Assembly: GCA_016292135.1 (NCBI GenBank)
Contig: JAEFAZ010000001.1
Span: forward strand, 372,001-436,000
Length of the DNA: 64,000 nt
Direction: 5' to 3'
Origin: Saccharofermentans sp.
Lineage (GTDB): Bacteria; Bacillota; Clostridia; Saccharofermentanales; Saccharofermentanaceae
A program made the position numbers and the translations under genes. Below, piece by piece: positions 8,746 to 17,501 of this stretch (the stretch's first letter is position 1; each line of letters starts with the position of its first letter). Below the pieces are notes generated by a model. That model was not told the DNA's origin, made no database searches, and worked only from the letters and a program-made list of their open reading frames with translations.

Positions 8746-9669
8746 TTAGCCCTTCTCGTTTACGTACTTGTCGTACTTATAAAGGAAGGTTACGATCTGA
8801 CGCCTGTAGCAGTTTGCATCAGGACGGAAAGTCCCGTCGTCAAAGCCGACAAGGATCTTCTTCTGTGAAGCCCAAAGGACTGCCTTGTAGTAGTAAGCGT
8901 CCTTATCGACATCCGAAAACTTATTCTTGTAGGAATCAGGTTCGGGCCTGCCGGCAGCTCGCCAAAGGAAGGTCACTGCATGCTTTCTGGCGCAGATGAT
9001 GTTCGGCCTGAATGTGTCATCAGCATATCCTTCAACGATCCTGTTCTCGTTAGCCCAGATACATGCAAGATAGTAATAATTCGTAATGCCGACATCCGTA
9101 AACTTGCATTTTGCGGATCTGGGGAGAGGCTGCCCTTCAAGTCTCCATAAGAAGGTAACCATCTGGGCGCGTGTACATTCCTTACCGGGCTTAAATTCGG
9201 TCTGATTATTGTATCCTTCGACGACACCTGCTTCCGTCAGATAATAAGTCGGAACATACCAGAAATCCTTTTTGGATATTACATCCTTAAAAAGCACATT
9301 GACCTTACACGATGCTGTCTTATTTCCGACGATGACAGTGATAGTGGCTGTTCCTGCCTTTTTGGCAGTTACAACGCCGCTCTGATCAACTGAAGCTACC
9401 AGCGGATTTGTAGAGATCCATATCCTTCTGAGATCAGATCCTTCAACAGTCACTTTTAATGCCTGTGTCTTCCCGCATACCAGTTCCATAGCAGATTTAT
9501 TAAGCTTTACGGTTACTTCAGGCGCTTCAGTCGGTTCGGCGTCCGCATCTTCGGCCTTATAGACACAGCCGGCAACATCTGCTGATACAGTATTGTTCTG
9601 TAGCAAAATAAAGGCTCCGGCAAACAAAAACGCAACTAATACTGCACTGAATATCTTAAGATTTTTCAT
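8746..9669 (-). CDS. Exported Big_2 / three-SLH-domain surface protein
   Basis: A 307-residue exported protein predicted to bind the cell wall non-covalently. A signal peptide (MKNLKIFSAVLVAFLFAGAF, cleaved near TVSADVAG) leads to a short acidic Glu/Pro linker. A bacterial Ig-like Big_2 domain follows (VTVKLNKSAMELVCGKTQAL to CKVNVLF), then three SLH repeats, each with TRAQMVTFLWR or a similar helix. The last ends RRQIVTFLYKYDKYVNEKG. ATG 9669 has GAGG 7 nt upstream; a TTG two codons earlier is too close to that site. It lies 13 nt downstream of murD, probably in the same transcript. It has no effector domain beyond the wall-binding cassette, so it may be structural. Two more proteins in the window share this C-terminal cassette. 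Confidence 0.85.
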   Translation of the reverse strand: MKNLKIFSAVLVAFLFAGAFILLQNNTVSADVAGCVYKAEDADAEPTEAPEVTVKLNKSAMELVCGKTQALKVTVEGSDLRRIWISTNPLVASVDQSGVVTAKKAGTATITVIVGNKTASCKVNVLFKDVISKKDFWYVPTYYLTEAGVVEGYNNQTEFKPGKECTRAQMVTFLWRLEGQPLPRSAKCKFTDVGITNYYYLACIWANENRIVEGYADDTFRPNIICARKHAVTFLWRAAGRPEPDSYKNKFSDVDKDAYYYKAVLWASQKKILVGFDDGTFRPDANCYRRQIVTFLYKYDKYVNEKG

Positions 9670-9682
9670 AACCAATCCTCAC

Positions 9683-11176
9683 TTATAACCCGTTTACAAG
9701 ATCCCTGAACATATCTCCCCTGTGTTCGAAATGTCTGAAATGATCATAAGAAGTACCGATCGAAGACATTATTACGATCTCACCGGGTTTTGCCAGAGCC
9801 TTGGCTTTGCTGATCATAGCCTTATATGTATTTACAACATTTTCGCGCGTCTCGGGGAATTCATATATATCCTTATCGTCACCTTCGAATTCGATAAGCT
9901 CATAATCCCTTCCGTCTGCTTCTTTCGCAAGGATATCCTTTACGAAAGGAGCATTAGTGCCGTATATCAGTATCCTGTCGGAGACATTAAGGATTGCATC
10001 TCCAAGACCGTCGTAAACACATTTCTTGTCAGCGCCTCCGCAGATCAGCACACCCTTCATATTGCGTCCTGCCAATGCATTCATTGTGTTGATCGCGCGG
10101 TTGGGAGAAGTATCGATCGAGGAGTTATACCATTTAACCCCGTCGATCTCCCTTATGAATTCTATCCTGTGCGGAACGCCCGGGAATTCTTTAGCCACTG
10201 CCTTGATATCTTCATAGGAAACATATCCTTCGACTGCAGCAGATGCAGCAAGATAGTTCTCGACATTATGGTAACCGGGGATAAAGATATCGTCTGCCGA
10301 CATGATCTCTTTCTTAACGCCGTCAATGACAGATATAAGCTTGCCGTTTTCGACAAAGTATCCGTCGTAGTAAGCTGCGCCGTCTCTCTTGCGGGCATTA
10401 TCGTCAGCCGTGAACATAACGACCTTGCCGGATGAGATCTCCCTCATATCGAATGTCAGGTCGCAGCCTGCGTTAAGGATAAGTCTTCCCGTAGGACCCT
10501 GATAGCGGAAGATATTAGTTTTAGCATCGATATATTCCTGGTAGTCCGTATGGAAATCCAGATGGTTAGGAGTAATGTTGGTCACGATCGCAGCATCGCA
10601 GGACTTACGCATGCCAAGGAGCTGGAAGGATGATAATTCGAGTACGACCATGTCTTCAGGATCGATATTGCCGATCTGGTCAAGGAGCGGAGTTCCGATA
10701 TTGCCGCCGAGCCATACCTTATATCCTGCTTTCTTTAACATCTCAGATACAAGAGTGGTTGTCGTCGTCTTGCCGTCAGATCCTGTAATCCCGAAGATCT
10801 TAGCCGGACACAAAGACATGAACAGCTCCATCTCGCTTGTAAGGATAGCTCCTTTATCCTTGGCGCTTACCAGTTCAGCCGTCTCGAATCTCATCTTCGG
10901 GGTCTTGAACACCATATCGAAAACTTCAGTATTAAGCTTTTCGAGATAACCGTCTCCGATGGAATATTCCAGTTCTACACCGGCTTCCCTGAAATCAGCG
11001 ATCGTCTTGCTCATGACAGGATCATCGGCACCGAGCCTATCGAAAGCCACGACCTTGGCGCCAAGGCCGGAGAGCCAGGTTATGAGCGGTCTGTTAGAGA
11101 TGCCTACGCCTATCACGGCACATCTTCTGCCCTTGATATATTCTTTAAACTGTTCCAGTTTTAAGTTCTTATACAT
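9683..11176 (-). CDS. murD: UDP-N-acetylmuramoyl-L-alanine--D-glutamate ligase
   Basis: MurD is the cytoplasmic ligase that adds D-Glu to UDP-MurNAc-L-Ala in peptidoglycan precursor synthesis. The 497-residue protein is slightly longer than typical (about 450). The N-terminal Rossmann domain (CAVIGVGISN) binds the uridine nucleotide. The central ATP-binding domain has FGITGSDGKTTTTTL (P-loop), ELSSFQL and NITPNHLDFH. The C-terminal domain has HRIEFI and YNSSIDTSPN, followed by GVLICGGADK. These favour MurD over MurC, MurE or MurF. It follows the ABC exporter pair and is followed by an SLH protein gene, but it is not in a classical mra/dcw cluster here. Confidence 0.93.
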   Translation of the reverse strand: MYKNLKLEQFKEYIKGRRCAVIGVGISNRPLITWLSGLGAKVVAFDRLGADDPVMSKTIADFREAGVELEYSIGDGYLEKLNTEVFDMVFKTPKMRFETAELVSAKDKGAILTSEMELFMSLCPAKIFGITGSDGKTTTTTLVSEMLKKAGYKVWLGGNIGTPLLDQIGNIDPEDMVVLELSSFQLLGMRKSCDAAIVTNITPNHLDFHTDYQEYIDAKTNIFRYQGPTGRLILNAGCDLTFDMREISSGKVVMFTADDNARKRDGAAYYDGYFVENGKLISVIDGVKKEIMSADDIFIPGYHNVENYLAASAAVEGYVSYEDIKAVAKEFPGVPHRIEFIREIDGVKWYNSSIDTSPNRAINTMNALAGRNMKGVLICGGADKKCVYDGLGDAILNVSDRILIYGTNAPFVKDILAKEADGRDYELIEFEGDDKDIYEFPETRENVVNTYKAMISKAKALAKPGEIVIMSSIGTSYDHFRHFEHRGDMFRDLVNGL

Positions 11177-11198
11177 TCAGTTCATCTCCGTTCTTATA

Positions 11199-12923
11199 TC
11201 AGATATATGACTCATAGAGTTCAGAATAGAATCCTTTGTTTTCGAGCAATTGCTCGTGCGTTCCGATCTCGGCCAGTTCGCCGTTATCGAGCACAGCTAT
11301 TATATCGCAATCTATTATAGTTGAAAGTCTGTGGGCGATAATGATGCCGGTCCTGCCGGAAAGAAGCTCCTTAACGGCCTTCTGAATGCGGACCTCGGTA
11401 AGGACGTCAACGGATGATGTAGCTTCGTCAAGGATCATAACATCAGGGTCGGAATTCATGGCGCGTGTTATCGCGAGGAGCTGTTTCTGACCTTCGGAGA
11501 TATCGCTCCTCATATTGCTTATATTCTCATTGAACTTAGAAGGCAATCGCTTGATAAACGAAGAAGCGCCCGTGATATCGGCACCTTTTACGGCCTCTTC
11601 GTCAGTCATGTCGGGCCTGCCGAACTTGATGTTTTCCATTACGCTGCCGTTCTTGATCCAGGTGTCCTGCAAGACAAAGCCGATAAGCCCGCGCAAAGAA
11701 TCTCTCGGGATCTCGGATATGGGTCTGCCGTTGATCAGGATTTGTCCAGAATCAGGCTCATAGAATCTCATCAGGAGATTGATGAGCGTAGTCTTGCCGC
11801 AGCCTGTAGGGCCGACGATCGCAGCTTTGGCGCCTGCGGGAACCGTAAATGAAACATTCTTGAGAACAGGTTTACCCGGAACATAGGAGAAAGAGACATC
11901 TTTAAATTCAATGCTTATCCCCTGCCCGTCTGTCTCTCTTGCAACAGGTTCAAGGCTTCCTTCTTCGGGAATAACGTCTTTATTGTCGATGAGTTCGATC
12001 ATCTTGCCCAGACAGGCAAAAGTATTCGTAAGTTCAGTATATACGGCAGACAGGTCATTAAAAGGCTTCATGAACTGGTTGGAGTAAGCCAGGAGCGATA
12101 CGAGCAGACCTGCCGTAAGAGAAGGTCCGAGACACAGGAAGGCACCTATCAGCGCAACGCCGGAATAGATAACTGAATTAACGAACCTCGTTGAAGGGTT
12201 CGTAATCGACGAGAGGAACACAGCCTTGATGGAGATCTTCTTGTAATCCTCGTTTATCTTGCCGAACTCTTCCCTCCTGTTCGCAAAACCGTTATAAGAT
12301 CTCAGCGTCGTAAAGTTATCACAGGTCTCGGAGATATAAGATGTCTGCTTTGATCTGACTTCCGACTGTTTCTTGAACGATCCGAATGTCCTCTTGGCAA
12401 TAATGTAAGAAACAAAGAATGTCAGAGGAACACATAAGAGCACGAAAATAGCTATCCTGAAATCGATCAGGAACATGATGATCATGGTTACCAGTATGGT
12501 TACCAAACCTGCAACGAACTGGTTAAGGAAAAGGATCAGACCGTCACCGACAGTCTCACAGTCATTGATTATAAGGCTTTGGAGCTTGCCTGGATCAGTA
12601 GTGTCAAGCGTTGCCAAACGGAGTTTGCCGACCTTGGCAAACATATCGTTCCTTAAGCCCTTCGTAACATCGTAAGAAAATGCATTATTGACTCTAAGCA
12701 GTACATAAGACGATACAGAAGAAACTAAAGCACAAGCCGCGATAAGAACGACAAAACCGATGATGACCTTATAGTCTTCATCAAGAGAATCGATCGCGCG
12801 GCCTGCAAAATACGGGATAAGGACTGTCGATACCGCATAGAAAGCCGCAAACAGGAAGGACAGGATCAACAACCCTTTCCTTGATGAATATCCGAGGAGG
12901 CGCTTGACAAGATTCATGTTCAT
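11199..12923 (-). CDS. Heterodimeric ABC exporter subunit, canonical Walker B
   Basis: A 574-residue half-transporter: six-helix type IV ABC membrane domain (about 1-310) fused to a nucleotide-binding domain. Walker A is GPTGCGKTTLINLLMRF and Walker B VMILDEATSSVD, with the catalytic Glu intact. The signature is SDISEGQKQ, where the usual LSGGQ has drifted. The partner encoded 3 nt upstream has the opposite pattern (good LSGGQ, Asp in place of Glu). The pair should form a dimer with one hydrolysing and one degenerate ATP site, as known for BmrCD and TM287/288. The substrate cannot be deduced; the multidrug/lipid exporter family is likely. Confidence 0.9.
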   Translation of the reverse strand: MNMNLVKRLLGYSSRKGLLILSFLFAAFYAVSTVLIPYFAGRAIDSLDEDYKVIIGFVVLIAACALVSSVSSYVLLRVNNAFSYDVTKGLRNDMFAKVGKLRLATLDTTDPGKLQSLIINDCETVGDGLILFLNQFVAGLVTILVTMIIMFLIDFRIAIFVLLCVPLTFFVSYIIAKRTFGSFKKQSEVRSKQTSYISETCDNFTTLRSYNGFANRREEFGKINEDYKKISIKAVFLSSITNPSTRFVNSVIYSGVALIGAFLCLGPSLTAGLLVSLLAYSNQFMKPFNDLSAVYTELTNTFACLGKMIELIDNKDVIPEEGSLEPVARETDGQGISIEFKDVSFSYVPGKPVLKNVSFTVPAGAKAAIVGPTGCGKTTLINLLMRFYEPDSGQILINGRPISEIPRDSLRGLIGFVLQDTWIKNGSVMENIKFGRPDMTDEEAVKGADITGASSFIKRLPSKFNENISNMRSDISEGQKQLLAITRAMNSDPDVMILDEATSSVDVLTEVRIQKAVKELLSGRTGIIIAHRLSTIIDCDIIAVLDNGELAEIGTHEQLLENKGFYSELYESYI

Positions 12924-12926
12924 GCC

Positions 12927-14645
12927 TTACACCGCCTCTCTTTGCAGGCTGCAAAGGCGCCTGTAGCTTTCAGATGTCTCATAAAGCTTCTCGTGCGGCA
13001 GACAATACAAAGCCTTGCCGTCCTCAATGAAGAGGATCTTATCGCAGCGCTTAACAGTCCTTATCTTCTGGGAGATCATTATGACCGTCGGCCTGTTTTC
13101 CATCTCGAAAAGATTGTTTATTACCTTTTTCTCGGTGATGGAATCCAAAGCGGATGTTGAATCGTCGAAGATAACGACTCCGGGATTTCCTGCAAGGGTC
13201 CTGGCGATACCGATACGCTGCTTCTGTCCTCCGGAAAGACCTGCTCCTGATGAATGAACAATATAATCAAGGCCTTCTTCCTTACCGTCAACGATCTCAC
13301 GGGTCATGGATATATCACATGCCTTCATGCAGTCTTCTTCACTTATGCCTGGGCGCGACAAGGTTATGTTGTCCCTTATGGATGCCGTAAACACGGATGT
13401 CTTCTGAAGCGACATGGCAAGTTCTTGCGCCAGACAGTCCCTGTCAACTTCGGTTACACTTACGCCGTCAATACTGACAACGCCGGAATCCGGTTCATAA
13501 AGACCCGCCATCAGTTTTGCTATCGTAGATTTGCCGGAACCTGTCATACCGATGATGCCGAGCGTTGATGACGGAGTTATATCGAAAGATATATTTTCGA
13601 CAGCAGGTTCAGATGAACCGGGATAAGAAAAAGTAACGTCTTCGAATCTGATCTCATGAGCACATGATCTGCCGGAAAGTTCAACGGTTTCCTGTTTTTC
13701 TTCGGTATCGATCGCAAGTATCTTTTTGACTCGCTCAAGACAGGCTGCTGCCTTGTTCAATAGTACGATGACATTGGCTCCCTTGATGAGTTCGACAAGG
13801 ATCTGGGACATATAGTTATAAAGCGCCGTAACCGCGCCGGCCGTAAGAGCCCCTGTCTTAAAATCCAATGCTCCGAGCCCTATCAGCAGGCAGACCGCAA
13901 GATTAATGACCAGATATGTAAGCGGCGAAAGGACCGCAGATATCGCAGCGGCTTTCTTCTGATCCAGATTAAGTTCCCCGCTCTTTGAAACGAAACCCTT
14001 TTCGATGTCACTCGTCCTGTTGAAACCGCGGATGACTCTTACGCCGGAGATTCCGTTGGAAGTAACATCGACCATCTCATCAAGACCCTCACGGGTTTTC
14101 CTGAACGAAGGGACGGATCTTTTCATGTTAAGGTAAACGACCGTAAACAATATGAGATCTGCAACGATAAAGATCAGGGCGAGCTTAACGCTTACCGTAA
14201 AAGCCATGATCGTGGCACCTATAACGATCAGAGGGGACCTCAGCAGGAGCCTTAAGACCATATTGATGCCTGATGCTATCTGATTAACATCGGATGTAAG
14301 CGATGTAATAAGAGATGAAGCGCCGAGCCTGTCATAATCCTTTTCCTGAAGACGGGTTACCTTATCGAAAAGGTCAGACCTAAGATCAGCTGAGATCCCT
14401 GCCGCTGCGTAAGACGCGAAATATTGAGCAGTGATCGCAAATACGATCCCTGCAAGAGCAAAACCGCAAAGGATCAAGACGCTGCTGATGATATAAGTCC
14501 TGTCCTTATTCGGGATACCGGTATCTATGATGCCTTTTACGACCAGAGGAACGATCAGTTCAAAGCAAGCCTCGAGCAGCTTAAACAAAGGGCTTAATAT
14601 GCACTGCTTCTTATATCTTCTGATGTACTTTTTGAGTGTATCCAT
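12927..14645 (-). CDS. Heterodimeric ABC exporter subunit, degenerate Walker B
   Basis: A 572-residue half-transporter with an N-terminal six-helix exporter domain and a C-terminal ATPase. Walker A is GMTGSGKSTIAKLMAGL and the signature GLSGGQKQRIGIART is canonical. In Walker B (VVIFDDSTSALD) the catalytic Glu is Asp, the mark of the non-hydrolysing partner in heterodimeric exporters. It is followed after 3 nt by the other subunit and preceded by the amidohydrolase gene with only 1 nt between. The compact arrangement suggests one transcript with pepM18 and cls. Confidence 0.9.
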   Translation of the reverse strand: MDTLKKYIRRYKKQCILSPLFKLLEACFELIVPLVVKGIIDTGIPNKDRTYIISSVLILCGFALAGIVFAITAQYFASYAAAGISADLRSDLFDKVTRLQEKDYDRLGASSLITSLTSDVNQIASGINMVLRLLLRSPLIVIGATIMAFTVSVKLALIFIVADLILFTVVYLNMKRSVPSFRKTREGLDEMVDVTSNGISGVRVIRGFNRTSDIEKGFVSKSGELNLDQKKAAAISAVLSPLTYLVINLAVCLLIGLGALDFKTGALTAGAVTALYNYMSQILVELIKGANVIVLLNKAAACLERVKKILAIDTEEKQETVELSGRSCAHEIRFEDVTFSYPGSSEPAVENISFDITPSSTLGIIGMTGSGKSTIAKLMAGLYEPDSGVVSIDGVSVTEVDRDCLAQELAMSLQKTSVFTASIRDNITLSRPGISEEDCMKACDISMTREIVDGKEEGLDYIVHSSGAGLSGGQKQRIGIARTLAGNPGVVIFDDSTSALDSITEKKVINNLFEMENRPTVIMISQKIRTVKRCDKILFIEDGKALYCLPHEKLYETSESYRRLCSLQREAV

Positions 14646-14646
14646 C

Positions 14647-15921
14647 TTATGCCAGTTCAGTTACCATGGACGCAGTCATGCGCCTTACTTCTTCAATATC
14701 GATAGTTGTGAAATCACCGTTCTCATAAAGGATCTTGCCGTCAACGACAGTCATCTTAACGAGTCCGGGATTACCGCTGTATACGAGGTTCTTGACTATA
14801 TTGTTTTCAGGCAGAGAAGCCGGATGATGCATATCGATCCTGATAAAGTCGGCTTTCATGCCTGCATCAAGGCTGACACAGTCATCAAGTCCCATACAGG
14901 CTGCGCCGCCGGATATGCCTGCCTTAAGGATAACCGCCGGATCAACTGCTGCTGCGTTATTAGTCTCAACATTTGAAAGCACCGTATCTAGATACATCTC
15001 GCGGAACATGTCAAGCGCATTGTTGCTTCCTGCACCGTCTGTTCCTATCGCGATCTTCATGCCTTCGGAAATGAACTTATGGACAGGCGTAATGCCGCTC
15101 GCAAGCTTAAGGTTGGAACAAGCATTAAAGACAGAATAAAGCCCCTTGTCCTTGAATATCTTCCTGTCCTCATCAGTAAACCAGACGCAGTGGAATCCGC
15201 CGCCGCCAAAATCAAAGATACCGAGCCTGTCAAAAAGTACTGCAGGCGTTACCCCGTAACGTTCCTTACATCCTTCCACTTCAGCCGAAGTCTCTGAAAT
15301 ATGCGTAAATACCGGAGCTTCGTATTTATGTGCCAGTTCGGACATAAACTTCAGGTTGTCTTCGCATGTAGTGTACTCAGCGTGAAAACCCAAAACAAAT
15401 GAAACGAGCGGATCGTAGGAATTAAGATCATTGTAGTTAGCTTCCAATGTCTCGAAGCCGCCGAAATCGTTTGCAGCTCCGCAGAAGACATGTCTGAAGC
15501 CGGTCTCAACAGCAGCCTTTGCAGATGCTTCCCTGTGGAAATACATATCGAAGCAGGAAGTAATACCGCCTGCCAGATATTCTGCATAAGCAAGTTTTGA
15601 GAACCAATAAACATGATCAGGAGTAAGCTTTGCTTCTCTCGGGAAGATTGCTTTGTGGAGCCAGTCGTCAAGGCTGTATTCATCAGCAAGTGATCTCGAA
15701 AAGGTCATTGCTGAATGTGTGTGTGCATTCTTAAGACCTGGCATCAGAAGATCGTTGTCACAATCGATGACACGGTCGAAAGTCTTGCCGGAAATAAAAG
15801 GCTCAGCCTCTGCCGCCTTTCCCGAAAACACTATCTTATCAGCATTTGTAATGAGTTCTGCATTTTCGATAACCGTCATATCCGATGCCAGTATCCTGCA
15901 GTTTGTAAATCGTAAGTTCAT
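14647..15921 (-). CDS. Amidohydrolase of the MTA/SAH deaminase (MtaD/SsnA-like) family
   Basis: A 424-residue cytosolic metal-dependent hydrolase of the cyclic deaminase type. The N-terminal beta-sandwich (LRFTNCRILASDMTVIENA) leads to the TIM barrel. Metal ligands are visible as LKNAHTHSAM, FTHISETSAEV, an HCVWFTDED histidine and IGTDGAGSNNALDMF, where Asp is the last ligand. This resembles enzymes deaminating 5-methylthioadenosine, S-adenosylhomocysteine or related purines, but the precise substrate cannot be read from sequence; a guanine deaminase or SsnA-like role is possible. It lies between cls and the ABC exporter genes with almost no spacing. Confidence 0.82.
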   Translation of the reverse strand: MNLRFTNCRILASDMTVIENAELITNADKIVFSGKAAEAEPFISGKTFDRVIDCDNDLLMPGLKNAHTHSAMTFSRSLADEYSLDDWLHKAIFPREAKLTPDHVYWFSKLAYAEYLAGGITSCFDMYFHREASAKAAVETGFRHVFCGAANDFGGFETLEANYNDLNSYDPLVSFVLGFHAEYTTCEDNLKFMSELAHKYEAPVFTHISETSAEVEGCKERYGVTPAVLFDRLGIFDFGGGGFHCVWFTDEDRKIFKDKGLYSVFNACSNLKLASGITPVHKFISEGMKIAIGTDGAGSNNALDMFREMYLDTVLSNVETNNAAAVDPAVILKAGISGGAACMGLDDCVSLDAGMKADFIRIDMHHPASLPENNIVKNLVYSGNPGLVKMTVVDGKILYENGDFTTIDIEEVRRMTASMVTELA

Positions 15922-15940
15922 CTGTTTTCCTTTCTGTTCT

Positions 15941-17497
15941 TTAAGCGATAGGTGCGATCAATCTCAAGATCGATTTGGCGATACTCTTAAAGATGTTAGG
16001 TTCAATTGAATATTTCTCGGTAACTTCCTGGGAAGCCTTGAATGTATATTCGAAATCGGTCTTAATATCTTCGAAGCATTCATCGTCAAGGATATAGACA
16101 GCATTCTCGAAGTGATGGTAAAAACTCCTGAAATCCAGATTGATGGTACCGACAACGGCCGAATGGTCATCAGACATGCAGAGCTTTGAATGCAGGAATC
16201 CCGGAGTATATTCATATATCCTGATACCTTCCTGGCAAAGAGGATAGTAATAAGATCTCGTAAGAGCATATATCGTCCTCTTGTCAGGTATACCGGGTGT
16301 TACGATCCTGATATCAACGCCTCTCTTACGGGCATTGATAAGCGTCCTCTTCATCTCGTCAGACAAAACAAGATAAGGTGTCATAAACCAGCAATACCTG
16401 GTAGAGCGGTTGATTATATTGATATAAACATTTTCGCCAACAGGTTCTTCGTCGATAGGACTGTCCGCATAAGGTGTAACTATACTCTCACAAGACTCGA
16501 ACTCAAGGATACGGGGTTTAAACTCCATCTCCTCTTCTCTTTTATACCTTAAGTCGGCAAAGTTCCACATCTCGATGAACTGCGCTTCCATAGACATTAC
16601 GGAAGGACCTTCCATCCTTATGCCGTTATCTTTCCACATTCCATAGGGATGCGTGATATTAAAATACTCATCCGCAATGTTAAAACCGCCCGTATAAGCG
16701 ACCTTACCATCAACGACAGTGATCTTCCTGTGGTCACGGTTGTTAACGAAAGCCGTGAAGAGCGGTATCGCAGTGTTGAAAACATTGCACTTGATCCCTT
16801 CGGTCTGGAGCATGTCGATAAAGGCTTTGCTGATGAATACATAACTTCCGATATCGTCATAAAGGATCCTTACATCAACTCCTGCCTTAGCCCTGTCGAT
16901 AAGGATCTGATGAAGCCTTGAGAAAGACTCCTTATCCTCGATCGCGTGATACTCCATATAGATGTATTCTTTCGCTTTAGCGATATCTTCGAGCATCGCA
17001 TCGTAGCAGTCGTTCTGATTACCGAAATACTTAAGCTTGGTGTTCTTATATGTAGGGAAATGACATACATCGTTCAAGTACTGGAGATTAGACTTATCCA
17101 GTTCCGGAATATCAAGTTCATTCCTGTCAACGGTATCCGTCTTCTGAAGCAAAGGAAGTATATCTTCATCAACAGTTATAAGCTTCTTCTGCATCAATCT
17201 CTTCGAACGGTTGAACCTGAAGGTAAAATAGAGTATCAATCCGAAGATCGGCAATATCAGCAACACAATGATCCATACCATCTTCATGGTGGAAACATTA
17301 TCTCTTGAATTAACATAAAGCGCGAAAACAATAGCGGCGCCGCGGATAAGCGAAGCCACTATCGGATATCTGTTGCCGAAATAGGATATCAGGAGAACGA
17401 TAAGGGCCCATTGAATAATGACCGCCAGAGCATAGATAAAGATCCTGCCGATCGACGATCTTATGGAATTTTTGCGTTCAATGGTTCTCTTACCCAT
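15941..17497 (-). CDS. cls: Cardiolipin synthase (phospholipase D family)
   Basis: Cls joins two phosphatidylglycerols to give cardiolipin. The 518-residue protein has two N-terminal membrane helices (IFIYALAVIIQWALIVLLIS and MKMVWIIVLLILPIFGLILY). Two phospholipase-D catalytic motifs follow: HRKITVVDGKVAYTGG and HSKLCMSDDHSAVVGTINLD. An AGGATGA site precedes the ATG at 17497. The gene starts 4 nt after the pepM18 stop codon. The upstream N-terminus (KRTIERKNSIRSS) is basic, consistent with a cytoplasmic N-terminus. Confidence 0.95.
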   Translation of the reverse strand: MGKRTIERKNSIRSSIGRIFIYALAVIIQWALIVLLISYFGNRYPIVASLIRGAAIVFALYVNSRDNVSTMKMVWIIVLLILPIFGLILYFTFRFNRSKRLMQKKLITVDEDILPLLQKTDTVDRNELDIPELDKSNLQYLNDVCHFPTYKNTKLKYFGNQNDCYDAMLEDIAKAKEYIYMEYHAIEDKESFSRLHQILIDRAKAGVDVRILYDDIGSYVFISKAFIDMLQTEGIKCNVFNTAIPLFTAFVNNRDHRKITVVDGKVAYTGGFNIADEYFNITHPYGMWKDNGIRMEGPSVMSMEAQFIEMWNFADLRYKREEEMEFKPRILEFESCESIVTPYADSPIDEEPVGENVYINIINRSTRYCWFMTPYLVLSDEMKRTLINARKRGVDIRIVTPGIPDKRTIYALTRSYYYPLCQEGIRIYEYTPGFLHSKLCMSDDHSAVVGTINLDFRSFYHHFENAVYILDDECFEDIKTDFEYTFKASQEVTEKYSIEPNIFKSIAKSILRLIAPIA

Positions 17498-17501
17498 ATA
17501 G

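Noticed and set aside
9722..10435. Plus-strand 237-codon open frame
   Set aside because: Antisense to murD, whose motifs are complete in the other strand.
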